Assembly (NCBI GenBank): GCA_001179505.1
Contig: CDMY01000251.1
Span: 46,148-110,147, forward strand
DNA: 64,000 bases
Reading direction: 5' to 3'
DNA from: Vitrella brassicaformis
Taxonomy: Eukaryota; Sar; Vitrellaceae
How positions within the stretch are numbered: the stretch's first letter is position 1; each line of letters opens with the position of its first letter. Shown one piece after another: positions 21,901-32,692 of this stretch. The notes under the pieces were generated by a model, which did not search any database, was not told the origin of the DNA, and saw only the letters and a list, made by a program, of their open reading frames with translations. A program made the position numbers and the translations under genes.

Positions 21901-23905
21901 GTCAGTGAGTCAGTCCGTCGCTCACGTACTTCATGGCGCTCTCGAAGTCCCCCAGGCGTCCGCACAGCGTCATGCATGCTCCCAGGTGCCGCATGTCCGG
22001 CTCGCACTTTGGCGGGTAGGCCCTCACACGGACATGGTAGAACTTCCTTTTGCCGTCGGTGGCCCTCGCGTGGTACTTGACGCTCATCAGCGGCCCCTGG
22101 CTGGGCACCCGCTTCAGCCAGGCCCACCTGCCGCTCCTCTCGCCGTTGGCCACGCAGTCGTGCAAAATGTCGGTGGCGGTCTTGAGCTGCGGCACGCGTG
22201 TCATCTGGCAGGCCCACATGACGAGGAAGTAGGTCATCTCATCGGGCCAGATGGGCCCCTCCACCTCGATGACGTGCATGGGCGGCGCCTGGACGAACCC
22301 CTCGTCGCTCGGGACCGTCAGGTTGTATCTGCTGCGGCCGAGGTAGAAGATGTTGGGGTGCTTGTAGCTGAGGGTGCACCAGCCGAACCCCCCGAACTTG
22401 ATGGTCTTCTCGTCGGCGGGATCGGGGAAGGAGGGAGGGGGGTGGAGGGAGGTACGCGAAGGCCGCTCCTGCGTCATCTCCTCGAAGATCTGCAGCACAC
22501 GCAGCCAGTTGCCCTTCTGGGCGGCCTTGAAGATGAGCCTGGTCAACCAGAGAAATGAGAGAGAAGATATGGATGGGACCTCCGTGTGAACCTGTGGATG
22601 GGCAGGCTCACGAGTTTTTGAATCTGCGGTAGCTCCTGATGGCCTGCTGGATCTGCGGCAGGGTCGGCCCGTCGTCCTTGAGCTCCAGCGGAAACACATC
22701 CAGCTCTCCCTCACCCCCTTCAGCCGCCGCAGCCCCCTCACCATAACCATAACCATAACCACCCGCATCGGCACCATGATCAACGTGACCATCATCATCA
22801 TGACCATCATCATCATCAGCATACTCGGCCCTCAGGCGGGCGTGAGCATCGTCTGCACTAGCTAAAGGCGCGATGCCCCTGAAGCCGTTCGCCCTCTGCG
22901 AGCGTGTCACTTGCTGCCGCATCCTCTCCACCACTCCCGGGCCCGTCCGCAGATCCACTGGCACCCCCGCCTTCTGGCGCGCGACGGTGGCCGCCCGTCT
23001 TGCTCTACTTCCCTGGTCCTTTGACCGATAATCCAGCGCATTGACACTGGTGTCGCCGTTGACCTGCGGTGGCGCTGGGGCGACAGAGTGAGAGATGGCG
23101 GCACCGGGAGACAGAGATGGTGGTGGAGGGGCAAGCGAAGGAGAGGGAGAGGGGGAGGGGGAAGGGGATGGACAGCTGGTGCGGGATGATGGGTGGACGA
23201 GCGTCTGCAGCCGGGCCATCGACATCTGGGGAGTGAAGCGACCGCTGCCGCTGCCGCCGCTGCTGCTCCTGCAGTGCCGCCTGGACGAGGGCACCGATGG
23301 GGACCTCGGTGAGAGGAAAGATGGGCAAGGGGGGAGGGCGAACACAGATGCGATAGACATCAAACAAAAAATCATCACAGGCCCCCCGACTCCCTCGCGT
23401 GCTGACTTCCTCCGGTAACGATAAGACGCCGGCGACCCAGCCGATGGTGTGCGATGGAAGGCAGACAGGCATGGGGATCTGGCGTGGGAGGGGGACGGCT
23501 GTGGGGATGCTTCCACGCTGCACACATACACCACACAAACGAGTCAGGAAGCACACAGAGAGATGAGATCCCATGCCTTGGGGCTGTTGCCTTGCCTCAC
23601 CTGACAGATCCGTCAGCGAATTCGCCGTCGGCGTCACTTGTCCTCATCCAATGGCTTCTCCTCCTTGGTGGCGCAGCCTCCCACACAACATCACTGCATT
23701 CGCAGTGCGATCGAAGATCACCCACCGTTTGGTCCATGGCTCGACCGTTCATTGAAGAGGCAGATCCTGCCGTGCACCTCCTGCGCACCTTTCTTGGCAC
23801 CGGTCGAGTCGATCCATTTCGCAGTGCAAGCTCGCACCCGCTGAAGCGCAGGCCCAGAGAATGCGCCACTATCCAGTGGATGGCAGTGACCGCACGAGCT
23901 GACAT
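18000..23905 (-). CDS. Large pentatricopeptide-repeat (PPR) protein, 3' end in gap
   Basis: A multi-exon PPR protein, a family that binds organellar RNA through tandem 35-residue helical hairpins. Repeats are readable in order: AFKEVQVTLGVRPDLVLYNV, SYVSYSCAMQACQAAFEY, NYAQALAMFDKMQRDNVEAD, MKEMEQRGMPPNYVTYCAAL, LLSEMKQRRLKIDAVAFNEC, KESIKVWRFARDNEILPDNL, AMEIWNFFTEKAKLKPNA, KVEAMFDSMIRDGVPVNRQ, and ALALLQEMHRRNMQPSIDVY, with an earlier group around 21900-22500. A disordered stretch of about 300 residues interrupts the repeats near 20650-21700. I place the start at 23905 (MSARAVTAIHWIV) because that exon joins in phase (gtgagg donor, tgtgcag acceptor) to the next; 23375 is an alternative. The readable end is polyalanine at the gap. 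Target organelle and RNA are unknown. Confidence 0.75.
18019..18047. repeat. CAG/CTG inverted triplet repeat encoding polyalanine
   Basis: (GCA)n runs directly into (GCT)n. Bases 18021-18040 form a perfect palindrome with 10-bp arms and no loop. On the minus strand it encodes alanines in the PPR protein. Confidence 0.85.
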
Positions 23906-24001
23906 TTGTTCAGAAAAGCCAAGCAGGAGGTCACTGAGGAAGAGTTGACTGGCTGCGAGGGGCCGTGTGGCCTTCAAACGATTTGGAATCTGCAGCCATC
24001 T
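23906..24001. promoter_or_regulatory. Divergent promoter region, PPR / ALG3
   Basis: If the PPR start is at 23905, the head-to-head spacer is 96 bp. It contains only a partial motif (TGCGAG). A full AAGCTCGCA lies at 23828-23836, inside the proposed first PPR exon or, if the PPR gene begins at 23375, in its upstream region. Confidence 0.35.
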
Positions 24002-26458
24002 ATGGACGATAAGCAAATGTGGTTGGTGAGGCTCATGACAGACGCTAAGACGGGGGACCGGCAGGAGCTGCCGCGCCCTCCTTGGAGGCTGCAGCACTGG
24101 CGGCAGCTGCTGGCCTACCATGCCAACACGCCAAACACGCCCACTCTGGCCCTGCTGCTGCTTGCTGAGCTGCTTTTCTGTCTGCTGATCATTTGGAAAG
24201 TCCCGTGTAAGCACTCACTCACCCGCAGCCATCAGGGCCTGCCTGATGGAAAGGATTTGATGGATGGATTGACCTATTGTCGTCTTGTGTTGTGTTGTGT
24301 TGTGTTGTGTTGTGTGTCGTTTCAGACACAGAGATAGACTGGCGCGCCTACATGGAGGAGGTGGAGGGCTACCTGAAGGGCGATACCAACTACTACAATC
24401 TCAAGGTGGGCGGGCGGGCGGGCGGGCGGGACTGAATCGTCATTGCAAATCGGACCGGCTCGGCGTGGCAGTCAGTATTTGTGCTTGTACGGGTGTATGG
24501 TTTGGTATGGTGTGGTGTGTGCAGGGCGGGACGGGGCCGCTTGTGTATCCGGCCGGGTTTGTGTACATCTACTCGCTCCTCTACTATGTGTGCGACAGCG
24601 GCACCAACGTACAGGTGAGTGAAGTGCAATGCAATGCAGACCAGACCGTCCGATGAATGTGTGTGTGCGTGTGTCAACAGAGGGGCCAGTACATCTTTGC
24701 TGTGCTCTATGTCATCAACCTTGCTCTCGTCTTTGATCTGTACTCGCGGTCCAAGAAGGTGAGCGAACCACAACCAACCAATGGTTGATTGATTCGTGTG
24801 CACTGCACTGTCGACCTTTGAATGAATGCGTTTGTGTGTGTGTGATTCGTGTGCACTGCACTGTCGACCTTTGAATGAATGCGTTTGTGTGTGTGTGTGT
24901 GTGTGTGTGAGCGATGGTTGGTCATTCAGCTGCCTGTGTGGGGCTTCTTGCTGCTGTGTGCGTCGCGCCGCGTGCACTCGCTCTTCGTGCTTCGTCTGTT
25001 CAACGACCCAGTCGCTGTCCTCCTGTTTCACGCGTCTGCGTCGCTGGCATGCAGAGGGAAGTGGAGGCTCTCATGCCTCCTCTTCAGGTGTGCTGGTGTG
25101 GCCGGGATGGGTCGGTCGGTCGGTCGGTCGGTCGGGTGGATGGAGAGGCGGATTTGATGGGTGTCTGCCTGCCTGTGTTGCAGCATGGGTGTGTCGGTGA
25201 AGATGAACATCCTGCTCTACGCGCCAGGGCTGCTGTTCTTGCTGTGGAGGGGTATGAGTGAGCGAATGAGGACATCCATCAAGCGAGATCCGGTCCTCCC
25301 TCCCCTCCGGATTTGCCTGCGTTGCGTATGTGTGGAATGCAGCGAGTGGGGAGAGTGTGGTCGGGACTGTGGGCTACCTGTCCATATGCGCTGGTTTCCA
25401 GGTACAATTGGAAGGAGAGCTGCACAGACAGACACACATAGACACACACATAGACACCCACTCCTTTCTGTGTGTGTGGTCTGTCTGTGTCCGTCCACCA
25501 ACCGTGCACTGCAGCTGTTGGTGGGCTGCCATTTCCTGGTCACGCACCCCATCGCCTACATGCACCGCTCATTCGAACTGGGGAGGGTATTCATGTACAA
25601 GTCAGTAAGGCCAAAGGAACGAACGGACAAACAATCGATTTCAATCATCCTGTCCAGCTCACCGCATCTCTCTCCCCTTCCCGCCCGTACCTGGCTGGCG
25701 CAGGTGGTCGGTGAATTGGCAGTTTGTGCCTGAGTGGGTGTTTGTGTCCAAGGGGTTTGCCCTTCTGCTGCTCGGCCTCCATCTAGCTGTCCTGTGGCTG
25801 CTCTTTCGACGATACTGGACCAGGTGAGGCGCGAACGCATCGTGTCCTCCCGGCCGGCCATCAAGTGTGTGTTGTATTGTGTTGTGTTATGTCTGGTCAG
25901 AATGAGTCCTGCCGGTCGGCCATTGACTCCTGGTAAGTAGTCTGGCAGGAAGATCAGATCAACCACATCAATCAATCAGGGCTGCAGTGAGTGCTGCCAT
26001 GGCTGTCTGTCTGTGTGGTTGCCGGTCGCTTGCTCGCGCAGGTGTAATCTTGTGGGTGCTGTACTCGTGCCAGCTGCCGGGCATCATCTTTGCCCGCTCA
26101 CTGCACTACCAATTCTACTCATGGTCAGTCAGTCAACACACACTCATACACACCCACACCCACACCCACTCAGAGCAGCGAGGGAGAAGAGTGAGTGACA
26201 GACATATGGGGTGTGTTGTGTTGTGTGCGTCTGTGTGTGTGTGTCCTGCAGGTACTTCTACACGGTGCCATATTTGTTGTGGTGCGGTCCTCAGCCCCTG
26301 TCGGTTCGCGTCGGTCTGCTGGTGTGTCTTGAGTGGGTGTGGAACCTTTACCCCCCACACATGGCCGTCTCACTGCTCATGCTCGCCACACACATCGCCA
26401 TACTAGCGGTCAGGGAGGGAGGGAGAGAGGGAGGGACACGACCGATGGATGGAACGGA

Positions 26459-26492
<34 letters not shown>

Positions 26493-26577
26493 TGTGGTGA
26501 CTGCAGTTGTGTGTGTTAGCGACGGACGCCGGTGCAGTGAGGGAAGGTGGCACGGCCGCTACTGGCAAGACCGAGTA
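24002..26577 (+). CDS. ALG3: Dol-P-Man:Man5GlcNAc2-PP-Dol alpha-1,3-mannosyltransferase ALG3
   Basis: ALG3 adds the first lumenal mannose to the dolichol-linked N-glycan precursor in the ER. The family hallmark [20 protein letters not shown] is assembled across the first intron (KVP|YTEID). It is followed by [20 protein letters not shown], where [10 protein letters not shown] is near-invariant. Later hallmarks are [35 protein letters not shown], the loop [31 protein letters not shown] (from the KW codons at a junction), and [14 protein letters not shown] followed by TVPYLLW. About ten hydrophobic helices fit the family. The ATG at 24002 gives [14 protein letters not shown] and then PPWRLQHW, comparable with other ALG3 N-termini. 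The last exon ends in TAG at 26575-26577. One intron carries a 53-bp tandem duplication. Confidence 0.92.
24791..24896. repeat. 53-bp tandem duplication in ALG3 intron
   Basis: The block starting GATTCGTGTGCACTGCACTG at 24791 recurs at 24844 with the same following text (TCGACCTTTGAATGAATGCG) and leads again into a (TG)n tract. The period is 53. It is wholly intronic, just upstream of the acceptor. Confidence 0.9.
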
Positions 26578-26840
26578 GACAGACAGAGACTAAGTGCAGA
26601 GACTGAGGCAGACAGAGATCTCAGTGAATGCATATCGATACCGACAGACAATGAACACTAGCAGAATCCATCCATCGAGTCAGGCAGTCATCATTCCGTC
26701 TTCCATTGTCCTCCACACACACACACACACACACGTATCCGTTCAGGCAGCACAGCCGTCGAATCGAAACGACATGCTATGCTGCCACGACGATCGCATT
26801 CGATTCATCCTCGAGTCGAGTCCATCTCGCACGCCGTCAC

Positions 26841-28916
26841 TCACTCACCACACGTCCGATACCCCTCCACCCTTCTCGCATCCAACGCAACCGGCAGACT
26901 GCTCCGCCTGTCCAAATGACCACCCGTACCCACCCTAGCGTACGGCAATGACACGGGGGGCATGGAGGACGACCGCCTCCATGCATACTGCCAGTCGTCC
27001 ACCATCTTGTCAAGGTTAGAGAATCGCCGGCCCAGCCGTGGCACCCTAAACCGTTTGTCCAGCCTCACGTCGACATAGGTCTCCTCTAGAGCTTGGAGCC
27101 GCGTCTCGAAGGGGAGACACAGCACAAGGAGGGCATCGACGAGCAGACAGACGGCCATGAGCAAAAAGTAGGCCGAGAATTTGCCTCCTGGGTGCTTTTG
27201 CACCACTGGGTGGTCCTCCACCGCGGCAACGAGCCACTCGAACAGCAGAGGGGAGATAATGCCCCCGATGCGGCCGAAGGAGATGGCCAGTCCGACGCCG
27301 GATGCTCTGCATGAGGTGGGGTAGAGTTCTGCAGTGTAGAAGTAGGTGAAGTTGAATGCGCAGCGGCCGGCAAACTTGGCGGCGACCACTGCAAAGGTGG
27401 CGCCTGCGTGTCTGAAGAAGAGAAAGAGGGCGAAGAGGAGCAGAGCGGCCGACGTGACCAGGAGGCTGCAGAACTGGGAAAGAATCCTGGGCATCACATC
27501 CGCATACTGAAATGAGAAGGCAAGAGGGCAAATGTGTGACGGGAGGAAACGAAGGGCAGGAAGGATTGATCGACCAAAACGAGGATGGCGTTGAGGCTGC
27601 TGACCGCCTCCCCAATGAGCAGCTGCCAGCCCTCGGCAACATTGCTTGCCTTCTCCATCTCTGGCAGACCTGCATCCATCGGGCAGACACACTCGTGAGA
27701 TACATGTCATGAGTGCATCGATCATCGTGTGTGTGCTTGTGATTGCCGTCGCACACACATTGAGGGAGTGAGTAGGTCAGGCCGTACATGCAGAGGTTGC
27801 ATGCTAGCGTCGAGTAGCAGAGACTGCATACACACACACACATAGCAAGCGCAGCCCCTACTCATGGTGCGCGTCGATCGATCGGCTTGTGTCAACCCTT
27901 CTGTGCTCATCACTCACATGGCTGTGGTGAAGCTGTATTTCCTCGAGAATATGACCATGTATGCCGTGGGCCCTCCCCTGGTGTCCTCCTCGGGTGCGGC
28001 CCACTCGGCCCTCTCATCCTCCAGTGCAGATATCCTCTTCCCGTTCTGCCTCGCCATCTTCAGCAGTATCCTCCTCGCCCTGTCCGTCTGCCCGTGCAGG
28101 AATGCCCACCGAGGGCTCTCAGGAAGCAGCATGGCGGCCGGTAGCAGCGTGACCAGGGGAGGGATTGTCGCCAGCAGGAGCAGGCGCCTCCACTCGATAT
28201 GCATATGTGGGTCGAGCAAGATGACGCAGACACACACGTAGACTCCCCCGAACACCGAGAAGAGCGCACCCGCGGCCTGGAGTGGGGCTCTCGCTGCAAT
28301 CGGCGACAGCTCGCTGGCAAGACTCAGCCAGGAGGGGATGCCCCAACCCATGCTAAACCCAACAAATGCGCGCGTCCCCAGCATATGCCAGTAGTTTGGT
28401 GCGAACATCGATGCGCCGTTGCCCACGATGATCCCTCCAAGCGCCAGGTTTGGAGACTTCCTGCCGTATCGGTCAGCCAGAGCACCGACAGAAATGCCGC
28501 CGGCCGCGAACCCGAGCAGCGTCGCGCTCATCAGCATCCCCCGGCCGACGGGGGAGTACCTGTCGGGAAGTAAGCAGCACACGCCACCATCGAGGAACTA
28601 ATTGTCGCCGTGCTTCTTGCGTGCGCCAGTCGATACGCAAAGAGACACAGCCACTTGCATCGGCATACCAGGCGGACCCGAGAGTGCTGTTGATGACAGA
28701 CAGGGCCAGCACTTCAGCGCCGTAGCAGAAGAAGAGAATGCCACACAACAGGGCGACGTGCAGCTGTGCCGGGCCGGTGCCGATGGCCTGATATGTTTTG
28801 AAGCGAATAAACAGTGCAAAAAGAGCATGCAGCGCCTTGCACTCCTTTGTCTGCGTGCAGCGTCTTCACTGTACCTCCAAGAAAAAGTTGACGTCCTTCT
28901 GCGCTTCCTCACTCAT
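26841..28916 (-). CDS. Major facilitator superfamily transporter (SV2/sugar-porter type)
   Basis: The ATG at 28916 gives MSEEAQKDVNFFLE. The protein then enters the membrane (LLCGILFFCYGAEVLALSVI). The junction SAW|YSPVGRGMLM leads to the loop 2-3 signature GALADRYGRKSPN and, after helix 6, to the sugar-porter signature LLPESPRWAFLHG. A second half with YGLTYSLPQ, FAGRCAFNFTYFYTAELYPT and SFGRIGGIISPLL completes the 12-helix fold; ELYPT and RxGGI are typical of organic-ion/SV2-like carriers. A tail of about 85 residues rich in Arg and Ser follows, stopping at 26841. The substrate cannot be read from sequence; small organic solutes or inorganic ions are plausible. It converges tail-to-tail with ALG3 and is head-to-head with the CDGSH gene. 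Confidence 0.85.
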
Positions 28917-29170
28917 GGGGACTGCATGCTATGCTGGCCCGCACTCCTCTCCGCGTGGGGCTCCGCTGTTTCCGCTTCTCGCAGAAGAGAACATGTGTGT
29001 GCGTCTGTGTGTGTCTGTGGAGCGGCCGGCGTCGCCGCAAAGGAAGGCGTGTGCGAGCTTTCTGATCTAAGCTCGCAGACGTTCTGGGAACCGCTGACTG
29101 CTTCGGGAGAATTTCAAGCGCGAGTTTAAGCGCCTGGGGAGGAGTGAGCCCGTCCTAACCTCCTGCGAAA
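28917..29170. promoter_or_regulatory. Divergent promoter region with inverted TGCGAGCTT pair
   Basis: This 254-bp spacer between the MFS and CDGSH start codons contains TGCGAGCTT at 29052-29060 and its exact complement AAGCTCGCA at 29069-29077. They are separated by 8 bp, forming a perfect 9-bp inverted repeat. The right arm ends 93 bp before the CDGSH ATG. A symmetric site for a dimeric factor serving both genes is an attractive inference. Confidence 0.5.
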
Positions 29171-30115
29171 ATGGATCTGATAAACAATGCCATCACTGTG
29201 CAGCTGCCGGCGTAAGGGGGAAGAGAGGCAGACAGCAGCGCACCGCGCATGCAGTAAAGTGACTCATTTCATCTATCCACCCTCCTTCTTTCGCTTTCGT
29301 TTTGTCAGGTACCTTTCCGCCTTGAAGGTGCCCACCTCACAAGGCACTCCACGAGACCCAAACACAGACATAGATGGTCATTCTTGTGTTGTGCAGGTCC
29401 CCACCTCGCTGGATCAGGCTGCCGGCCTTGACTTCAACGATTGGCTGAACATGCTGCCCGTGGTGGTTGCTGGCAGGCAAGTGTCAAGTGTGAAGAGGCT
29501 ATATACAAGACCAAGATCTCGTGTGACGCCCGTGTGACTGTTGTGGGTGCTTTGCTGTGACTGCAGTATTGTGTTGCTGGCACCTGTGTTGGCCGCCGTG
29601 AAGATGGGCGGGGGGTCCAGCAAGAAGAAGGCCATGGTCAACCCGACGTAAGCGCACACAAGAGATGGAGGGCGGGAGTTGTGTGTGTGGACACGGAACG
29701 GTGTATGTCTGCTGTCAATCGGACGCATGTGTGGATGCAGGATTGAGAAGAGCAAGGCCAAAGTTGTGCACATGTGCACGTTCTCAGAAATCGAGGACAC
29801 TGCAAAGGACGGCAAGGCGGCCTATTGCCGCTGGTACGACGGGCAACGATTCACCCACATCACATCATATGGCATTATTCACATCGCTGCACGTGCATGT
29901 GTCTGTCCGCAGCTGGCGGTCGGGGTCCTTCCCCCTCTGCGACGGGTGGGTCCTTCAGGGGACTTCTTTCTTTGTTCCTCTCTGCGAAATCGATCGAGGA
30001 CACACGTGTGTCCTTTCTTCGTGCTGCGTGTTTGTGTGATTGCAGGTCTCACACGGCCCACAACAAAGCCACTGGCGACAACGTGGGCCCGCTGGTCATC
30101 AACTGTAAAAAATGA
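29171..30115 (+). CDS. CDGSH iron-sulfur domain protein (CISD1/2-like)
   Basis: A mitoNEET/NAF-1-type protein that holds a 2Fe-2S cluster through three Cys and one His. The cluster motif is complete and is split by an intron: AAYCRCWRSGSFPLCDGSH followed by TAHNKATGDNVGPL. Before it, after MDLINNAITVQLPAYLSALK, come a helix-rich stretch with LDFNDWLNMLPVVVAGSIVL and APVLAAVKMGGGSSKKK, giving one N-terminal membrane anchor and a basic stop. The order anchor, linker, CDGSH and KK tail matches CISD proteins of outer mitochondrial or ER membranes. Stop at 30113-30115 (NCKK). Exon 1 is 29171-29211 and exon 2 is 29309-29327, only 19 nt. The following 69-nt intron is in frame and free of stops, so a longer isoform is possible. 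Confidence 0.9.
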
Positions 30116-30696
30116 ATGCCTCTCTGGTGGATGGCGTCAATTGAGATGGATCTGCCAGCACGTCGCTGCTCGATCTGGTGATTTCGGTTGCTAGGGGTTT
30201 CTGTCTGGCTGTCCGTGTGTGTCGGTGTGGGGTGGGGCCTGCAATGGGTATTGCTTGGCCGCACAGTGCGTAGGTGTATGCACGTACGTATCAATAAGTA
30301 CTCAGACAGGAGGGACTGAGAGGGAGGGAGGGAGGGGGGGCATGGCCGTTTGTTGTTGGCACGTGTGTAAGCGTATATATAATTACGTACGTACGTCTGT
30401 GTGTGCGTATGTGTATGCCTATCTATCGCCTGTCGAATAGCGTCGCCGTATGCCTCGATGGGATGAGTGCATCTATGTGACTGACTGCCCGGCTTTCTGT
30501 ATTGCTGGTTTGTCTGTCTTTCTTTCTTACTGTCTCATCTCGCATGGGGCGAGGACACACAGACACACACAGACACACGCCACACACACGCGTACGGCGG
30601 CCGTGAGAGAAGGACACAGAGACATCGCCATATGATCTGCTGAGTGACGGAATGACGGACTGACTCGCCGACAACCAGACATTTGAAGTGCACAAG
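30116..30696. other. Convergent intergenic region
   Basis: A 0.58-kb spacer with (GGGA)n near 30319-30341, GTAC/ACGT-rich text near 30378-30400 and (CA)n near 30556-30590. No gene seen. Confidence 0.5.
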
Positions 30697-31054
30697 TCAC
30701 GGAGGGCCGAGCGCCTTGAGAACCTTCTTCAACCACCATTCATTGGGCTGACAGACAAAGAAAAGGAAGGCCACAACGGTACGGCGGAAGCAAGCGCACA
30801 CGCCCACACCCACGAGCTTGCGTCGCCGGGCTGGTAGAAGTGAGCATCGGTCTTGACGTAGCGCCTGAATGAACAGTCAGTTCTCACACAAGACAAACAG
30901 CCATCCACTCGTTCCTGACTTCATGGCGATGCCGGCGAATGTTTGAAGGGCCCACTTGATCATGCACGAGTGAACATACAGGCTCGCAAACCTGGAAAGA
31001 CAGAGACACGAACGAAGTGCCACCTCCCAGTGAAAACGTCTCTCCCTCCTTCCC

Positions 31055-31096
<42 letters not shown>

Positions 31097-32485
31097 ACCG
31101 ATAGAGCGAGCTGACTTGTGGGACGGGATCCTTGCCGTCTCTTTCGCCTTCCCCATCGACCGGTTCGGTGCCGTTGCTCTGCAGCAGGCGAGGCGCCAGC
31201 CCGTCGGCTGTGTGTCGACTTGCCATCAGACGCCCTCTGAGCTTCCGCGCAGGAGGATTTGACGATGCCGTCCCATCCCCCGATATGTCGACCTGCAAGC
31301 CGCACACCTGGATAGCTACGAAGGCATGACGAGACACCACCTGCATAGACATTTTGTGTCTCGCCCATACACATGTTCAGGCGAGGCGAGTTCCTTTCCC
31401 GGTGGGCTGCGGTAGAAGCCGCTGCTTTTGAGGAAGGCCTGGTCGTTGCACCGCCACACGAGCTTCTCTCGGCGCCTGTCTTGGCATCAGTGCACCAGGT
31501 GTGGTACATGCGGCAGTTCTTAACCATGTTGAAGTCCTTCGAGTCAAGGTTGTCCTGCCACGACTGCACACAGCTGGACAAGAGGAAGAAAAAGAGACAG
31601 ACAGACACACGAATGGATGCATTCGTGGCACACGAATGGATGCATTCGTGGGTCTGTCTGTTGCCGGCGGTTTCGTCCACTTTTGATGAGGTTACTTACA
31701 ATTGTGCGAGGGAGAGGCACTGTGACATGGCGAGTGACAGGCCCTGGATGACGTGCAGCAGCTTGAGAAAAGGCGGGATGGACTTGCAGCTCCAACCCAG
31801 CCAACGATCCAAACACGCTGTGCGCACAACGCCCCAATCACACAGTTGCTGGCCGGTGACATCGTGTCCATTCCCTCACATGCGCTGGCGAAGTCTTTGG
31901 TGCGATAGTTGGAGAACCGACGGAACACTCTGAGAGGGAGAGAGACAAGAGGAGAGGCAGAGAGGGGGGCAAATGGACAGGCATGCCAATGTTGGTTGGT
32001 CATCGGCGTGGATGCATACATACAGCATGATGATGTAGAAGAAGACGGCTTTGCACACGAGAGACACCCACGTGAAGAGCACCAGAATGTGCAAGAACGA
32101 CGTGTCGCCCATCGGACACCTGCACACAAATCAAACACCCGCCCCTCAGCCCGTGCCGTGTTGATAGCTCTTCTCGAGTCGTTTGTCACTCACTCCTGGT
32201 CATACATGTAGCCGCATGCGTCGGGCCGCTCGCACCATTTGTCGTGGCCAGGCCCCACACAAACACCCCCAGCACGAAGAAGAGCAGCTCGATGTACGAA
32301 TACCTGCAGACAGATGCGCAAGGTGGGGAGGCAGATGTCGTGCATTCACCCATCGTGCGTCGTTCTGGTGGAGCGCACCATTTGAAGTAGTAGGCCTGCT
32401 TCCAGCTGTTTCGCCTGAACCGCCAGTGGAAGCTTAGCGTGTTGAGAAAACCCTTCTTGGACAGCCTCTTCTTCGCTGGCGCCAT
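30697..32485 (-). CDS. Uncharacterised multi-pass membrane protein
   Basis: I do not recognise a family. The ATG at 32485 gives a basic start (MAPAKKRLSKKGFLNTLSFH), then KQAYYFKWYSYIELLFFVLG, the first helix. Later exons encode DTSFLHILVLFTWVSLVCK and AVFFYIIML (helices), VFRRFSNYRTKDFASA, and CLDRWLGWSCKSIPPFLKLL followed by HVIQGLSLAMSQCLSLAQ. A Cys-containing loop (CVQSWQDNLDSKDFNMVKNC), a polar loop with VDISGDGTASSNPPARKLRG, a helix near MIKWALQTFAGIAMK and a tail PNEWWLKKVLKALGPP complete the model. The TGA ends at 30697. Two places, near 32250 and 31480, cannot be read straight through in one frame, so the exon structure there is uncertain. It follows TSR3 on the same strand after 207 bp. 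Confidence 0.55.
31606..31651. repeat. Two tandem 23-bp units, each an 8-bp-stem hairpin
   Basis: CACACGAATGGATGCATTCGTGG occupies 31606-31628 (described here by its arms CACGAATG and CATTCGTG around GATG) and is repeated exactly at 31629-31651. It lies in an apparent intron of the unknown membrane-protein gene. Confidence 0.88.
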
Positions 32486-32692
32486 CAGATTGATTACGGC
32501 CGGACAGGCACGCAAGAGACCGGAGTATGGGAGTCACACAGTTTGCAAGCTTAGCGGACGATCCTGGGTCTCGACCGGATGCATGCACCGCATGAGCCAT
32601 GTCAAGACGAGAGCTCTCCTTGACGACAGGCTTGTTTGTGTTCCACTCTCCAAATAGCTTTTGTACTATGTACACGTACTGCACACAACCGA
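32486..32692. promoter_or_regulatory. Spacer between TSR3 stop and membrane-protein start
   Basis: 207 bp between two minus-strand genes. TGCAAGCTTAGC at 32544-32555 differs by one base from TGCGAGCTTAGC at 34085-34096 in the neighbouring divergent spacer. It could be a degenerate copy of the shared promoter motif. Confidence 0.3.

Noticed and set aside
20942-22558. 538-residue plus-strand open frame
   Set aside because: It lies antisense to PPR exons and introns, has no domain, and its composition (Gly/Val/Arg-rich) is that of a complement-strand shadow in GC-rich coding DNA.
23454-23948. Possible upstream start for ALG3 (MARPFIEEAD...)
   Set aside because: This frame ends in a stop at 23948 before the conserved ALG3 sequence, and a junction to it would need an unsupported intron; 24002 matches the family N-terminus.
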